DNA of 64,000 nucleotides from Cristatella mucedo (GCA_009760855.2 WPIO01000022.1:3592501-3656500), one strand, 5' to 3'. Numbered from the stretch's first letter, positions 1 through 12,349 are shown. Notes: generated by a model from the sequence alone, not told the origin. Numbers and translations: made by a program.

Positions 1-20
1 TCTCTCTCTGTTACTCTCTC
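1..20. repeat. Short TC run at window start
   Basis: tctctctctg followed by ttactctctc; the array may continue outside the window. Confidence 0.5.
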
Positions 21-3000
21 ATGCTCTCTTGATCTCTAAGAAAGGCACGGGCAAGCCGCGCCTGCACATGCGGATAGTCTACTAGCTCCTTGTAATTATC
101 CATGGGCTAACACCGCACTAAAAGTTCCCCTCTCTCTATGAGCGGCTGTCCAAACAAACCTAGAAGAATGGCCCTATCAGATTATGAAGTAGGATGCTCT
201 GTCAGTAGGCAAAACTTGTGCTCAAAATAATATATTCAATGCGATTCAATGCGGCATATTTACGGATCGGCAGCTAACGGACTATGGACTAGTCCCTTGT
301 GATTCGAGGACGCAATGCCAAGTACGAGCAGTGTTATGATCTGCCATGATGATATTTTTCGATCCAAGAGTCCCAGGAGATCATTTGGCTTGGAACTTTG
401 GAACTTTTTTGACGCTTGGAGGAGGATAATATAGATCATCGCGAAATGATGGTTTGCATTAACAATTCAGAGTGCTCTCAGTGGTCACTGGTAGGCTGTT
501 GGCTTAAGCTCTAAGCCTCCGTGGCTGCTGGCTACTTTTTTATGTTCTAGCTATCGATGCCGTTGATTGCAGTCACTTGCCGTTGCTAATTTTCTTGAGG
601 AATCCTTTGGAATACATTACTGCACACTATTGAGGTACTAAGCTTGGTTTTTAGAACAAGTTGCAATGGTTAAGAAGTCTTAATGATGGCAATTTCAGTC
701 AGTAGTTTGGAGGTGGCCTGTTCTCGCATTTCTGAGTTGCTAGTCAAGACACAGGTTTTGATATTCCTAAACACAACTTAGACCTGCTTGCAAGTCTAAT
801 AATTCAACTTGCTATGTATTAGAGAGCAGAGTGGGGGCATGAATAAAGGGCGTTGAGCTGGCAGACAGTGTCGGAGGTCTGCCAGGGTACTTCAGAAGCC
901 GACTCATCCTGCGGGTCCTCAACAAAATGCATTACCATCTGCTGCCATCCTTGGAAACCTCTATCATGGCTTGACCACAGGTGAGCAAGATTATTTACCC
1001 TTGATTTAACTCATCCACTGTAAGATGGCTGTGCAGCTAGAGCTAGAGCAAAGACTGAACGTACCTAAAGAATTCCCAAATAACTGTTGACCTAAGCAAT
1101 TTAGAGAAACGAGACTTGCGAGAGCACATATCTAGTCTCTACGACTGGAGTCCCATATTTGGGAAAATTGTTGCAATATCAATATTCGCATAAATCCAAA
1201 ATAAGGAGATCTAATATTAGAAAAATATAGCTAACAGAGTGCGATCAAAGAAATTTTATCTAGCAAATTGCAATATAAATCATGTTTTCGCTGATGTCTT
1301 ATAACGTGTGCCTGGCTCCCACGTCGTCGGACGAGCTTGACTCCGATTCGCCTCGTGTTTCTCAAAGAAGAACCGCAGAAGGTGCTGAAAGTATGAAAAC
1401 GTCATCGAGACCAGCACAGGTCGACTTGTCTAGATCCGCGCCAGCAGCCGAGGCAGTGGGTATTCGAATTTGCCTCCTTATTGTAATTTAATACTTCCTG
1501 GAGCTAGAACGACGAAGAAACGCAAGCAATACCTTCCGAAAGCGCCTAATATTGCAAACGCTCTGTAGCGACTTCTGAGCTTCTGTAGGTCCTTCGCCAA
1601 ACACGGCTGCTAATCCTTGCGGTGGAGGTGTGGCAGCCAGAGGTGGAGCCAGCGCCTCGAAGGATCGAGCTAGCGATTCACAATCGTCGTAATCGTATTC
1701 GGAGGAATTCTGGGAGCAGCTGAACGGTCAGTGGGCTGATCGGACCGGGGCTGCTGGGGAAGCTGAAATTGTCTGCCTAGATCGCTGTAGTGAACAGCTT
1801 TGGCTTGTTTGTAGCCCAGCATGAGAAAGTGGAACTTAGTAAGGGCCCTTGTGCCGCTAGGCTGGGAATTTTTGTATAGGCGGCAGCATTGATTGTAGGT
1901 GGCGCTTGAGCTGGAGACTATTCCATTTTTCTGTTTGCTCTGTTTGCAGTGGCACGCAAGCGTATCGATGTGACACCGACAGCAGCTGGAAGGTGTGTCG
2001 GCGTAGCATCTGCTGAATAGCTCTCACGGTCCTCCAGCGGAATAGTGCCTCACACCAACTTCAAAACATGTGTGCATTATGCCTGCATTCGTAGCTTTAG
2101 AAAACATCGAAAAAATCTAAAGACTGGTACTCCAACCGCCTTGCCGAAAGAAGCAGGGCTGCCGCTCCATTTATCGATAGAGTCCACAGATCGACCGATG
2201 ACACTGTAGCATGGAGTGCTTATGCATAGGGAAGCTCTCTGGTTAGCCACGATACGAGCTCTTGCTTTAGTGGGTTTGACTAGGGACCAGCGCAGACCCA
2301 GCTCCTAGTCTACTTCGCACAGGTTAGAGTAGGGTTTTGTGCAGGCGACGTGGTTAGGAGATGGACCGACTAATGTGCTTGCATTAGTGGGTTCAACTAG
2401 GACGCCTTGTGCAGACCCCCTCAGGTTAGCATGGAGCGAGTTGTGCAGACGATGCGGTCAGGATGTGCACCGACTATGCGCTTCAGTCGACAAAGAGCGA
2501 AAGGATGGCAAGCGGTCTCAGGAGCCATCGAACAGGCCACGGGCGAAAAAAGACTAAGCCTGAGAACGGACATCAAAAGGCGGGTCCGAGAAAATGGCAC
2601 GAGTTCAGGAGTTCAGATGGAAGATAATGAAAGAGAGACGGCGGAGACAGCTCATGGCTGCAGCTTCAGAAGTTGATTCGAGAGACTAGGCTTCGAGAGC
2701 ACGAGAGTTTGAACCTACAGCGAGACGAACAGATAAGTGCAACTTCAACTGCACAGTCGCGTTCTACTCAGGCCACTCAGTTAACCGCTCGTACCTTGGT
2801 CTGCTGTAGCGGTAGCTGCCTTCGGGATCGGGAGCATCGCTAGCGATCATAGCGGGCATAGGGTAGCCTTATTTATTTGGGCTTCGGGAGTTAGTGCAGT
2901 TAACTCTCCGAGAGTCCAGTGCAAGCCGCCTAAAGCGCTCGCTCGCGCGCACCGGCCCGGACCGGACGGATAAGCGGCCGCTTTCGCCGCCACCCATTTG

Positions 3001-3370
3001 TGGCCGCTTGTGCTTTGACCGTACTGCAGCGCTGCATTGCACAGTACACCGATAGACGCCCGGGGGGACAATTGCTGCTTTCGCTGTTACACCTATGCCC
3101 GGATCGATTGCAGATGATGTTGGCATTTTGCCCATTTTTTATGGGCCGCACAGACGACGGTCGAGCTAAAAGTTACCCAAGGAAAAGGAGCAGCATGCAG
3201 ATTAGTTGACCGGTCCGTTTCTCAGGCTCTTAATAGCGACCTGTTGCAATTACTACGGAAAGACAGCGAGTGTACTCGCGTGTCGTAGTCGAGATATGTG
3301 TAGGCGGGGTTATTCCAAACCCGCCGCGGATACACTAAAGTTCTGCAATGGGCATATAAGCACTCTTTCT
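21..3370. other. No gene recognised
   Basis: Only short open frames, none with a familiar domain. Around 2820-3120 the DNA is locally CpG-rich (a run near 2935-2985). Three gtgcagac-type phrases near 2285-2460 look like weak local repetition. Confidence 0.4.
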
Positions 3371-3377
3371 TCACGAC

Positions 3378-3460
3378 CAAGATGGTGGTGATAGCCTTAA
3401 GGCTCTTCTGTCGCTACAAAAATGAGGCTATTCAACCAGCTAATGTTTTAGCTACTGGGT
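3378..3460 (+). repeat. tRNA-SINE family II, 3' part
   Basis: This contains the family's body (ggtggtgatagcc, aaggctcttctgtcgct, gaggctattcaaccagctaat) but not the tRNA-like head. It lies directly before a fuller copy. Confidence 0.55.
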
Positions 3461-3468
3461 CCCGGTAG

Positions 3469-3650
3469 GTAAGCCGTACATTAGGTAAGGCGGTTGCTTT
3501 TCACGACATCGGTCCCGAGGTCGTGGGTTCGCCTCTGCAAGCGGTGGTGATAGCCGTAAGGACTCTTCTGTCGCTGTACAAAAGAAGCTGTTAAATCAAC
3601 TAAGCTTTACTTATTTTTATTTTTATCAATTTAATTTAATTTATTTTTTT
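3469..3650 (+). repeat. tRNA-SINE family II copy
   Basis: The tRNA-like head (aggtaaggcggttgc, gtcgtgggttcgcc as A- and B-box-like segments) is followed by the family body gatagccgtaaggactcttc, gtcgctgtacaaaagaagct and a T/A-rich tail. It matches the copies at 41227-41406, 11785-11935 and 3651-3805. RNA polymerase III transcription from the internal boxes is assumed from SINE biology. Confidence 0.7.
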
Positions 3651-3806
3651 AAGGTGCTCATTCTCCACGACCCAGGTAGTGGGTTCGAGTTCTACAGTGG
3701 GCGATTCTATATCGCATACCGCAAGCGGTGGTGTTAGTCATAAATATTCTTCTGCAGCTCTATAAATGTGGCTGTTAAGCCAGCTAAGCTTTATTTATTT
3801 GTTATT
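3651..3806 (+). repeat. tRNA-SINE family II copy, diverged
   Basis: It has aaggtgctcattctcc, gtagtgggttcgagttc, gcaagcggtggtgttagtc, a diverged gctcttctg segment, and ends gctgttaagccagctaagc plus (TTTA)n. It is the third unit in a cluster of the same family and orientation. Confidence 0.65.
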
Positions 3807-4384
3807 TAGCAATCGAGCCTTAAGTGGTACCGACAATATGCTGACGTGGCGCCGCTGCCACAGACCGGCTCGACACAACTGTCCACTGGCAATTACTTAC
3901 GGGCATTTGTGTCACCCACTGTTCAACCATGACAAACTAGATTGCTGGCAACGCCGCCCTGACAATCTTGGATAACGGTGCCGACTTTTCCGCCAAAAAG
4001 ATTATATTTTGAATTTTGGCCTATATTTTGGATTTTGGCCACGTGCTTGAATACTCTGAACGGGCCCGGGCGAGTAATTCTAAAATGCAATCCGGAAAAT
4101 GCGTCTGTACTGTGATGGTCTTTTTCACTGGTAAGCTTTCCTACGATTATACAAGCCGAGGTGAAATAGTCCATCAGGATTCTTGCCACACGGCTGTCCG
4201 TGTAAACCGAGGCGACGGCACGGTCTGACCTTTTGTGCTTCGGCTGTGTTGCATATTTACTAATGCGGCAGCACTTACTAGCTTTAGGCTACGAATGAGC
4301 GTATACAAGATCCTGTTGAGCGCAGTGGCATCTGGGGCTTAGAGGTTAATTTGTATGTTTCCCTAAAAGTATTTCCATAAAAGT

Positions 4385-4600
4385 AAGAATTAGCTTGCTG
4401 AAAATACGAGCTGCTGGCTTCTTTCTGCCAGTCGATCTACCAGTAGCTCCCTCATCAAAGGTGAAATATTTAAGAGTTTTCTGCACTTATTCATCAAAAT
4501 CTTGCAGCCATATTCATCACCGATTTTAAAAGCACATTCACTTTTGGGTGGCCCTGTCAACACTGAATCGCAGTATTCCAGTCTATAAAACAACCAGGAA
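4385..4600 (-). mobile_element. Decayed non-LTR reverse transcriptase fragment
   Basis: The minus strand encodes FYRLEYCDSVLTGPPKS, followed by ISPLMRELLVDRLAERS. This resembles the (S)RLDYCNSLL...G and TPLL.ELHWLPV..R region after the reverse transcriptase domain of CR1/L2 elements. Short and diverged. Confidence 0.45.
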
Positions 4601-6865
4601 GGTAGACAGGTCTCTAACCAGCCCCTGCGAAAGTATTTTTTGCTCTGAACAGGGATTGGACATTAGGAATAGGTGCGGAGGTAATTGCTGTGCATAAAGG
4701 ACTGGAAAAGGCTTTAACTTAATAAATTCGCCCCTAATGCGCTAGTGCAATCCAATCGGTCTACTCCTCCTTACATATATGTGTCCTTTGATCAGTGCTT
4801 TGAGCCCCACAACAGTTTTTAATAAGCAATGAATGATGTTATTGTATATCTGAGTAACCCACACTGGTTTTGTTTGTAGTATAATTCATCCGATGATTAC
4901 GGAAATTGTGCTCACAACACCCAAAGGGTAAAGACAAAGCACTCTAAATTCCGCGAGCCGTGCTCTCAGAATCACCAAACTCGCAACAAGGACACATAAT
5001 TATTCCTCTATATTGCTGCTGGTATGGTAGTTAGCTAGCTGACTTCAACCAGACTCGTTGCAAGCTCGTATTATCTGAAGCTCGGGAACAAACTGGTCGA
5101 CAGACAGACCGCTGCCTTACTAGAGATCTCTTTCGGCCAGCCTCTTGCCTGCTTTGCTGAACTGGTCAGAAGTAATTCCTAAATTGGATTACTTAAATAA
5201 ATATCTCATTGCTCATAAGCCTTGCCTTTCAATGCTATTTCATATGCTGTCTCCAGTCCAAACTTAGTGCCCAAGCTCAACATTCACAATCACGGGGCAT
5301 CATCATAACTATCCCCTCTTTGAAACGCTCGTCGGTCCTGAGACACCTGTTGGCAGCTTCCAGCATCGCAGCATCCGAGCGCCTTCGCAGTTCGAGCTTT
5401 TGGCCCTAAAGATGTGATCTGGATTGCTGAGGTGCGACAGCAGTCGGTGGAGTATTGAAGTGGAGAATTCTTCTCCCGATGGCTTTGTCGATATTTTCCC
5501 TCGCCCTGAATCGAGTTTCTGCTGTGATTGAACCGAAGATTTCTCAGTGACCACCTGCATCTCCATGCCGCTGTCTCCGGCTAGCTGGCAAACGTGTCCA
5601 CAGAGCGGTCTAGGCTGGCCGTTCGCTTCCGGTGACAAGCCGCCGGCAGCTGCTGCTTAGCGCAGCTGTCAGGCTTGCATCGATCGTCAAATCTTCTCGT
5701 GCCGCAGCTTCTGCTGGCCGAAATCGAGCCACATACGGCCGCTGTGCCGTGTACAAACCGAGAAGAAAATCGAAGCAGGTGATAAACAGGAGATAAACCG
5801 CTAGCCTTGCTGAGGAAGCAGAGGAGTCTCTTAACTGGTGCCGTTTTGCTTGCGATACTGCATATAACAGCATCGGTATTTGAAAAGAGGTCATTACTAC
5901 CTTTTCGCTACAATCAATCGACACAAGAAGACATGGAGAAGATTTACGTATTAATCTCAGATTGCAGTAGACGAAAAGAAAGGCATGAATCTTCATAAAC
6001 TACCAAGGCAGCCAGGTCATCTTAATAATGCCGGGTATTTCGTACCAATAGAAATGTGTCTTGGTCAGGGAATTTCGCTGTTTGCGTGTCATCGCATTCG
6101 TGATTGAATGACGTGTCTTGGGATCGCTTCGCCAAAGAAAATTCATCCATACACCACCATTCTCATTTAACGACCGAAGAGAGATCATTCTTTGTTCCGA
6201 TGGCCGAAAGAACCCCAATAGTGGTCCAGACACATCGCTATTTCTCTACTAAACAGTGGTAGGTCGCTAACGAAGTATATAGATACCCCATTCTCTTGAT
6301 ATAAGTGTTCCTGCAAGTTAGATTGCATCACGGACTGAAGTTTATCACTTTATGTGAAAACAAAGATATGCCAGGAGCTCAAGACGCAGCCCCAGTCCAG
6401 TGCTAACTGCATCTGTGTCGCTGTAACTAACAAATATAATCGCTTGATGATCGACAAGACCAAACAACTGAGGCGGCGTTTAATACATGCCTGCAAGAAA
6501 ATAGTGAGACACAAATTCCAACCAGTGAGTATCTGAGTATGCAGCCATGTCAAGTTGCCAGACCTCGGGTGAAGCTTGGGGTGTTGTAAAACTGTCAGAA
6601 ATGTTTGATCTCATGAATATCTAAGTAACGACAACGGTCATCTGACAAATGTGCAGGCTTCGTATTTAAATCAACAATTCCAGGACTTGAAAGTATCCAG
6701 AGCGAAGTTAAAGCGAGCATAAGATCCTTAGAGCGTTTCCTTGGACACAACTATTATTACTGACACTTTCTGCCCGTCGTATCGCTATTGTCGTCCACTT
6801 TGTTACTCGTGCTCCATGGTTCAGATAAGGGTATTATTCGTGATGCATGCAAATTAAAATTAACT
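4601..6865. other. No gene recognised
   Basis: Open frames up to 128 codons (for example minus 5610-5996) show no domain and no coding-like composition that I can support. Confidence 0.4.
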
Positions 6866-6892
6866 GCATATATATATATATATATATATATG
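6866..6892. repeat. (TA)n microsatellite at the 3' end of the R2/R4-type element
   Basis: About 12 TA units directly follow the element's 3' end. Confidence 0.85.
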
Positions 6893-7495
6893 GGTATTAT
6901 CAAGAAAAAAAGATTTTCAACTAGTTTATATTCATCAGCCGGCTGTGCGCTGCCCTGCCGTGGTCGAGCATGCAACCCGGGCCTTCCGGTTCAGGAACAC
7001 ACGGCTTCCGAGCCGGGAAGCCGGGAATGGTGTCGGAAACGTAGTGACGCCTTAACGCCACCCTCTCCGTGCGTGTGATGCCGAGGTCGGCCAGGCAAGC
7101 TTCATTGTTTGGCCACCAGCTGCCGAGAGCCCCGACCACGAAGGGCCTCACCACCCACGACAGGTAGCCAGTGGTCTGGAAAGACCTGGCAATGGCTGCA
7201 TATTTATCGGTCTTGTTCCGGGCCGCCATAGTCAGAGCATCCTCGCCGCCGTCGAACGGCACCATCACATCCACAATTACTAAATCAGTGTCGTTGTTGA
7301 TGACCAGGTCCGGCTTGAGAACCAGACCACCGGCTAGCGGCACGTCCTTCGGACATGCAGTTGAGCACAGTGGCCGGAAGAGCTCCGATTAGGAGGCCCA
7401 GAACCAGGTTGTGTCGAGCCGTAATTGCATCCAGCATCGGCCGACAGTGGCTCAGCACGTGGCAAACGGTCTCTGCCTCCGTGCAGCATAGGCTT
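6893..7495 (-). mobile_element. 3' fragment of an R2/R4-type non-LTR retrotransposon (zinc knuckle plus restriction-like endonuclease), frameshifted
   Basis: On the minus strand, about 7490-7343 encodes a CCHC-type knuckle (CTEAETVCHVLSHC). After a frameshift, 7343-6990 encodes a restriction-like endonuclease domain: KPDLVI, then VIVDVMVPF, then ARNKTDKY. This gives the P-D, D and K residues expected of the PD-(D/E)xK fold of R2, R4 and NeSL-type elements. In life this domain nicks target DNA to start target-primed reverse transcription. The reverse transcriptase itself is absent (5' truncation), so the copy is dead. The 3' untranslated part runs to about 6893 and ends in (TA)n at 6868-6891. 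The 5' side also abuts a (TA)n-rich stretch (7497-7558). Confidence 0.75.
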
Positions 7496-7558
7496 TATAT
7501 ATATAACATATATATATATATATATATATATCCATACCATATATATATATATATATAT
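7496..7558. repeat. Interrupted (TA)n microsatellite between two retroelement copies
   Basis: TA runs broken by aaca and ccatacca, lying between the 5' end of one copy and the 3' end of the next. Confidence 0.85.
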
Positions 7559-7650
7559 GGAGAAAAATGTTTATAACTAGTACATATATATACATTTGCC
7601 GGCAGTGCCCAGCCCTGCCCTGCCGTGGTCGCTCATGCTACCCGGGCATA
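7545..7650 (-). mobile_element. Second, shorter 3' end of the same R2/R4-type element
   Basis: The stretch from agaaaaatg... through ctgccctgccgtggtcg to acccgggc repeats, with changes, the 3' end of the neighbouring copy at 6900-6985. It has the same orientation and the same junction to (TA)n. Only about 100 bp remain. The arrangement looks like one copy inserted into the TA tail of an older one. Confidence 0.65.
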
Positions 7651-7944
7651 CATCATGGGGCATCATCAAGGTCCTTTACTTTGAATTAGGAAGTCGATGG
7701 TACTATAAAGCCAACCTAAGAAAAATGACAAAAAAGTGAGCGCCACCTATTCCACAATCAATTGGCGTGTGTATGGTCATTTTCGATAGCACTAACTTCC
7801 CGATGCTTGAATATCCATGCCGCCTTCGATCCCAGCAGATGAATTCTCAACTCAAATCCAAGCACAATTTCGCTGTCTTCGTTAGGTACAACCTACTACT
7901 GCTTAATATGACGAGGCAAGTGAGAATGCATTATGCACGCCGCT

Positions 7945-8095
7945 CTGGTTTGGCCCAGTGGAGAAGGTGCTTTCTTGGAACAAGATCAATATTAATGTAT
8001 ATGATGACCGAGGTCGTAGGCACCAGCCGCTTGGCATGTTTTAAGTACTTGAATAGAGGCTAAGTTCTCTTAGGGATCAATACAAATTAATTAAA
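7945..8095 (+). repeat. tRNA-SINE family I copy, diverged
   Basis: It has the head tggtttggcccagtggagaa, gaccgaggtcgtaggc and the tail gaatagaggctaagttctct, then aaattaattaa running into a TA/CA microsatellite. Confidence 0.6.
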
Positions 8096-8126
8096 TGTTT
8101 ATACACACATTTATGTATAAATAAAT

Positions 8127-8150
8127 AAATATATATATATATATTTCATT

Positions 8151-8212
<62 letters not shown>

Positions 8213-8217
8213 CACAT

Positions 8218-8263
<46 letters not shown>

Positions 8264-8270
8264 CACATAG

Positions 8271-8301
<31 letters not shown>

Positions 8302-8330
8302 CGCGCGCGCGTGTGTGTGTGTGTGTGTGT
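8127..8330. repeat. Compound (TA)n/(CA)n/(GC)n/(TG)n microsatellite
   Basis: AT run, CA run, two TA blocks separated by the same acatcacacatagata motif, then TG, CG and TG runs. The repeated motif shows a block of the array was duplicated. Confidence 0.85.
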
Positions 8331-10007
8331 CTAAACGAAGTAGTATATACAAAATAGTTAGTTTCGTGGTGTTTAGAAGCACTAGATAATGCGTTCTTTT
8401 GCTGACATGCATCGGTCATCCCATACGGACTTCCCGACAACTTGGCTGCTGGGCCTTTTGTGGATGAATTAATGACCCTGGTCAAGCTCATGTAACCTAA
8501 TTGTTGAAGACATGTGGAATTGTGTGCGATAAATGTGCGATATAAATAATCGATTAATTATAGCTATCACTGGCTCCATATTCACTCGTGTGGCACTCTG
8601 ATCTCGTGTAAGACAAGTTGACTTCAAGCCATTATGAGAGTCCTAAAACGCCCGAGACTATCCTGTAATCACGCTCGAACCCGTGGCAATTTCTCAACCA
8701 CCCCCTGATCTTCTATGCCATCAATGATAGTCTCTCGCAATCTTCAACTTGATGCTCTACAACGCAACAATGTATCTAAGCATTATTTGACCGCTTTCTG
8801 GCCCGTGCTGAGGAAACGAGTACCTTAGTTAAAGCTATAAATGATTCCCAGGAGTCTACATGCAGATGCTATTTAGAAGGAAATAAAATATATAGCAAAG
8901 CGAACATATCACCGTGCCGAATGGTTGATGTATCTGCTGATTAATCAAAAGCGTATCTCTGGAAAGGAACTTACTATTTCTAACCGATTACATCTGTTAA
9001 CAGTTTTGCAGCTTTTGCCTAACTTACGCATTTATAGGACAGGCAAGGTATACTATACGGCTGCAGACGTACCATTAAGTGGACCCTGCTTACTGCATTT
9101 TAGCATCTTGGAATTCTAGTCAGTAATTAGATAGGAAGTTAGTGCGAACATAACTTGAATAAATTTTTGAAAATCAAGTATCTATACCCTATGCGAGTAT
9201 CAGAAAAAGTTATACTACGCGAGAAAACAGCATCTTAACTTAAATAGTCTACGAAATGAATGGTCAGTCCATCATACTTCACTCACCTTATGATATGTGC
9301 CAAGCCAGCAATCCTAGGTCGAGGTCGTTAAACGCCAATTTATCTGCTACCTGTGAATACTAGAGCTCAAAAATGAGTTGTCTCGCCAGGAGAACTTATT
9401 GAGTAAGGCTGCTTAATAAAACCAAACTAGACAGCATGTGAGCTACCGGCAATGGTCCTGTGTGGCTTCGATCGTACTAACTTGTGCCTCCAACTTTAAT
9501 AATTTGGCGTTCTGATTATAATAAAGGATGTTTACTAGAATCGTACAAACAGCATTAAGCATTTTTTGCAGGCCAACTATTGGGGGTTTGCGTGACACCG
9601 AGTTCAGACGGTAACCGATCATGCCCTAAGCGGGAAGACACTATATGGGGCTGGAGGAGGCTGACAGTAAAAAGTGAAGAAGTAGAAAAAAGTGGACCGA
9701 AAGAAAACCAGATATATGACGCCACCACTAAAATGTTAGGTAGATTTCTTCATAACAGCTAGAAAAATTCCAACATAGTATTGATACATCCCAACTGCCA
9801 GGCTGGCATAGTGGGCGTGGAGTTAAAGAGATAGAATGTCGTTCTGTTTTGGAGTAGAAATGGGCGTAAATCAAAGGGGGCTTCACCGAAGCTGCAAAGG
9901 GCTTCAGCTACGGGGACGATGCATTAGGGCGTAGATCCATTGGACCTAAACCGTCGTTAAGATACGTCATCGTTGCTTGAATACGAAGATGCTCGTTTTT
10001 AATAACC
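8331..10007. other. No gene or clear repeat recognised
   Basis: AT-rich non-coding-looking sequence with only short frames. Confidence 0.4.
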
Positions 10008-10142
10008 AGCTGGTTTGGCCCAGCGGTTAAGGTGCTCGCCCCGAACCAAGGTCTGGCCGAGGTCTTGGGCTGGTGCCCTGAGGCGTATGTGAAATGCCCG
10101 AATAGAGATTAAGTTTTCTTAGGGGCGCCATACAAATGAATT
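10008..10142 (+). repeat. tRNA-SINE family I copy
   Basis: The tRNA-like head ctggtttggcccagcggtta and gtgctcgcc is followed by a diverged B-box segment and the family tail gaatagagattaagttttct, ggggcgcc, aaatgaatta. It is followed directly by an L2-type LINE 3' end in the same orientation. Confidence 0.75.
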
Positions 10143-10266
10143 ATACTTTACCACTAAGCATTCGATCGTGCATCTTTTGCAGCAAATGTAAAGTGCCTAG
10201 AAAGAGACTTGAGTTCTCTGAGGGGCTATATCAAACGTATTATTATTATTACTATTATTATTATTA
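10143..10266 (+). mobile_element. L2-type LINE, 3' terminal piece
   Basis: It contains cattcgatcgtgcatctttt, gcagcaaatgtaaagtgcct, agaaagagacttgagttctc, and ends in (ATT)n at 10236-10266. This is the + strand 3' end of the LINE family found throughout the window. Confidence 0.75.
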
Positions 10267-11386
10267 AAGGAGAGCTTGGACATGCTGATGTAAAATTTAC
10301 CTCCGAAGTCAGGTTCGGAGCACAACAAGCAGCTCTCGGCAGAAGGCCATTTATGGGATCCAGTTCACCGACTCGCCGGGGGTGGGTCGATGAAAGAGGT
10401 AACTGTCGAATGGTAGCCGCCTGAGAAGACTTGAGTTGCGGTGGCGGTGAACTTGGCGCCTGTCAATCTGATTTATGCTGCCGTTTTTTTTAATCAGGGC
10501 TATGTTGCCCACCCCATCGGCTTGACTGATCGTGCCGACAGCTGCCTCGGCTACAAAGAGCCAAGCCCCTCCCCCCGTCAGTGGCCTAGACGGCTTAGGC
10601 ATGAGGAAATGAATAGCTAAAGCGGTGGGAGCTTAAAGATGGGGATTAGGGAGATAAAATATTCGCAATAGAGTCCTCTGCACGCAGTGCCGCAGCAATG
10701 TGCTGCGGCAGCGGCGCCGTCCTGCAGCACGACGGCCAGCCGTCGGTGGCCTGATCGCAGCCTGGCTGGCTCAAGCCACCTGTAGAACATCGTCCACTAG
10801 GGGAAGTGCACCAGTAATTGCTTACTTTAATGGGCTGGCTGAATGGTTTCGGCCTGCCTCAGCTGGCGCCAGAATGCTTAGCCAGAGAGGCCGATGGCAG
10901 TTGACAGTGGAAGCACGTGCATGACTGGCACAGAGTGCGACACTCGGAGCGCTGAGACACTGGCAGCAGGGCGCTCCGTTTAGCCTACGAGAAAAGAGCT
11001 GCCAGTGAGCTGTTGCAATTGCAGCAATGTCATAGCTAAGTTGTGCAGACGATCTTCGAAATGAGTGCATGTTGGCAGCTGCAGTAAACCTACAGCCGAG
11101 TCTGTGAACCAAGTGCAACGAACCATCATTATTTAATATAGTTTATAGTGCCGTACGAGTCAGGACATGAAGAGCAAGGTTGAGACCTCATTTCCGACGC
11201 CCCCCCCCCGAACGGTGGGCATCGGAAGCGCTCGGTACAATGGCCCTTCCTCAACAGGGAGTCAGGTACCAATGGGAGGGTCATACTCCACCAGTCAACA
11301 TCCCGCTTTGTGAGGAGAGCACATAATCGCTTTGGCATGTTCGAACTCACTCGACGAGGTCAGATTGGCCGAGGCTGACTCGTTGC

Positions 11387-11447
11387 AGCTAGATCTAAGC
11401 TAGGTACAATATCTAGGTACTAGATCGAAGCTAGATCTAAGCTAGGT
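11387..11447. repeat. 19-bp direct repeat, 42 bp apart
   Basis: agctagatctaagctaggt occurs at 11387-11405 and 11429-11447. Confidence 0.75.
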
Positions 11448-11784
11448 CCGAGGGGTCGTTTCTTTCCCCTCTGGTGGTGGGTTGATTTCGGCCATAGCTC
11501 CCAGGCTCTTTAGCATTGCTCCATAGTGTGACAACTACGTCTGTGAGAGCTGGATGTGCTGTTACTGAGTTTGGAATGCATGTGTGGCCGTTTACGCCGG
11601 TAGAATGTTCCTGCACTGTCCTTGGTCGTATATTACAATTTGCCATGACGTTGCAATGACGGTGGCTTCTCGAAGCTGCTTTGTAGAAATGTCTTTTAAC
11701 AGCTGCCCGGCCTCCAGCTGTCGCGGCTACTGCCATAGACGTCTGGCCATATCTGGAAGTTGGAAATGAGCTATGACAGACCAG

Positions 11785-11938
11785 TAGGAAGTGTGTTGGC
11801 TCTCTACGACCGAAGTCGTGGGTTCGAATCCTACAATGGGCGATATTCTATTGCCAACTTCAAGAGGTGGAGAAAGCCATTAAAGCTCTTATGTTGCTAT
11901 ACAATCGAGGCTGTTAAGTCAGCTAATGTTTAATCAAG
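11785..11938 (+). repeat. tRNA-SINE family II copy
   Basis: The B-box-like gtcgtgggttcgaatcct is followed by acaatgggcgatattcta, gccattaaagctctta and gaggctgttaagtcagctaat. The A-box region is decayed. Confidence 0.65.
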
Positions 11939-12154
11939 GCTGACCAGTAAAGTGAGGAATAAGTTAGCAGGTCAGCCGGACAAACATTATTTGCACTAAA
12001 CTGCAATAAGAATGCTGCCGAGGCTTATTTCGAATCTCCAGCTTAATAGGCCACACTCTTGATTGAGAAAACTTCTCACTACTTACTGCCATCGCATGTA
12101 TAGCATACCCTCTGGAGAGGATACTGACACTCGACTTCTGAAGCTTCGTGGAGA

Positions 12155-12162
12155 CTCTAGTA
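12155..12162. repeat. Left 8-bp target-site duplication of the hAT element
   Basis: CTCTAGTA is repeated exactly at 12350-12357 at the other end of the element. Confidence 0.8.
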
Positions 12163-12349
12163 CCGTGGTTCTAAATCTTCCAAATGCCGCGACCCTTTAA
12201 TACAGTTCCTCATGTTGTGGCAACCCTAAACCATAAAATTTGTTTGTGCAAAATGTGGAAGTTCGTGCTTTCCGATGGTCTTAGGAGCCCCCTGTGAAAG
12301 GGTCGTTCGACCCCCAGAGGGGTCGCAAACCACAGGTTGAGAATCGCTG
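12163..12349 (-). mobile_element. Short non-autonomous hAT transposon, SPIN/URR1-like, with perfect 8-bp target duplication
   Basis: The 187-bp element has related inverted ends: ccgtggttctaaatcttcc on the left, and a right end whose complement is cagcgattctcaacctgtgg. It is flanked by a perfect 8-bp direct repeat CTCTAGTA (12155-12162 and 12350-12357). That duplication fits the nnnTAnnn pattern I recall for Buster-type hAT elements. On the minus strand the interior reads gggggtcgaacgacccttt and cctaagaccatcgg, which I recognise as the SPIN/URR1 end region. There is no transposase, so it would depend on one supplied in trans. Orientation is assigned relative to the copy at 24930. Confidence 0.8.

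Larger units (their letters stand above)
10267..12154. other. No gene recognised apart from repeats listed
   Basis: Moderately GC-rich around 10680-10780 (gcagcggcgcc, cggccagccgtcgg). No domain-bearing frame. A SINE lies at 11785-11938. Confidence 0.4.

Noticed and set aside
3469-3806. Possible tRNA genes, from A- and B-box-like segments
   Set aside because: No cloverleaf can be completed, and the same body follows in several copies, so they are SINEs.
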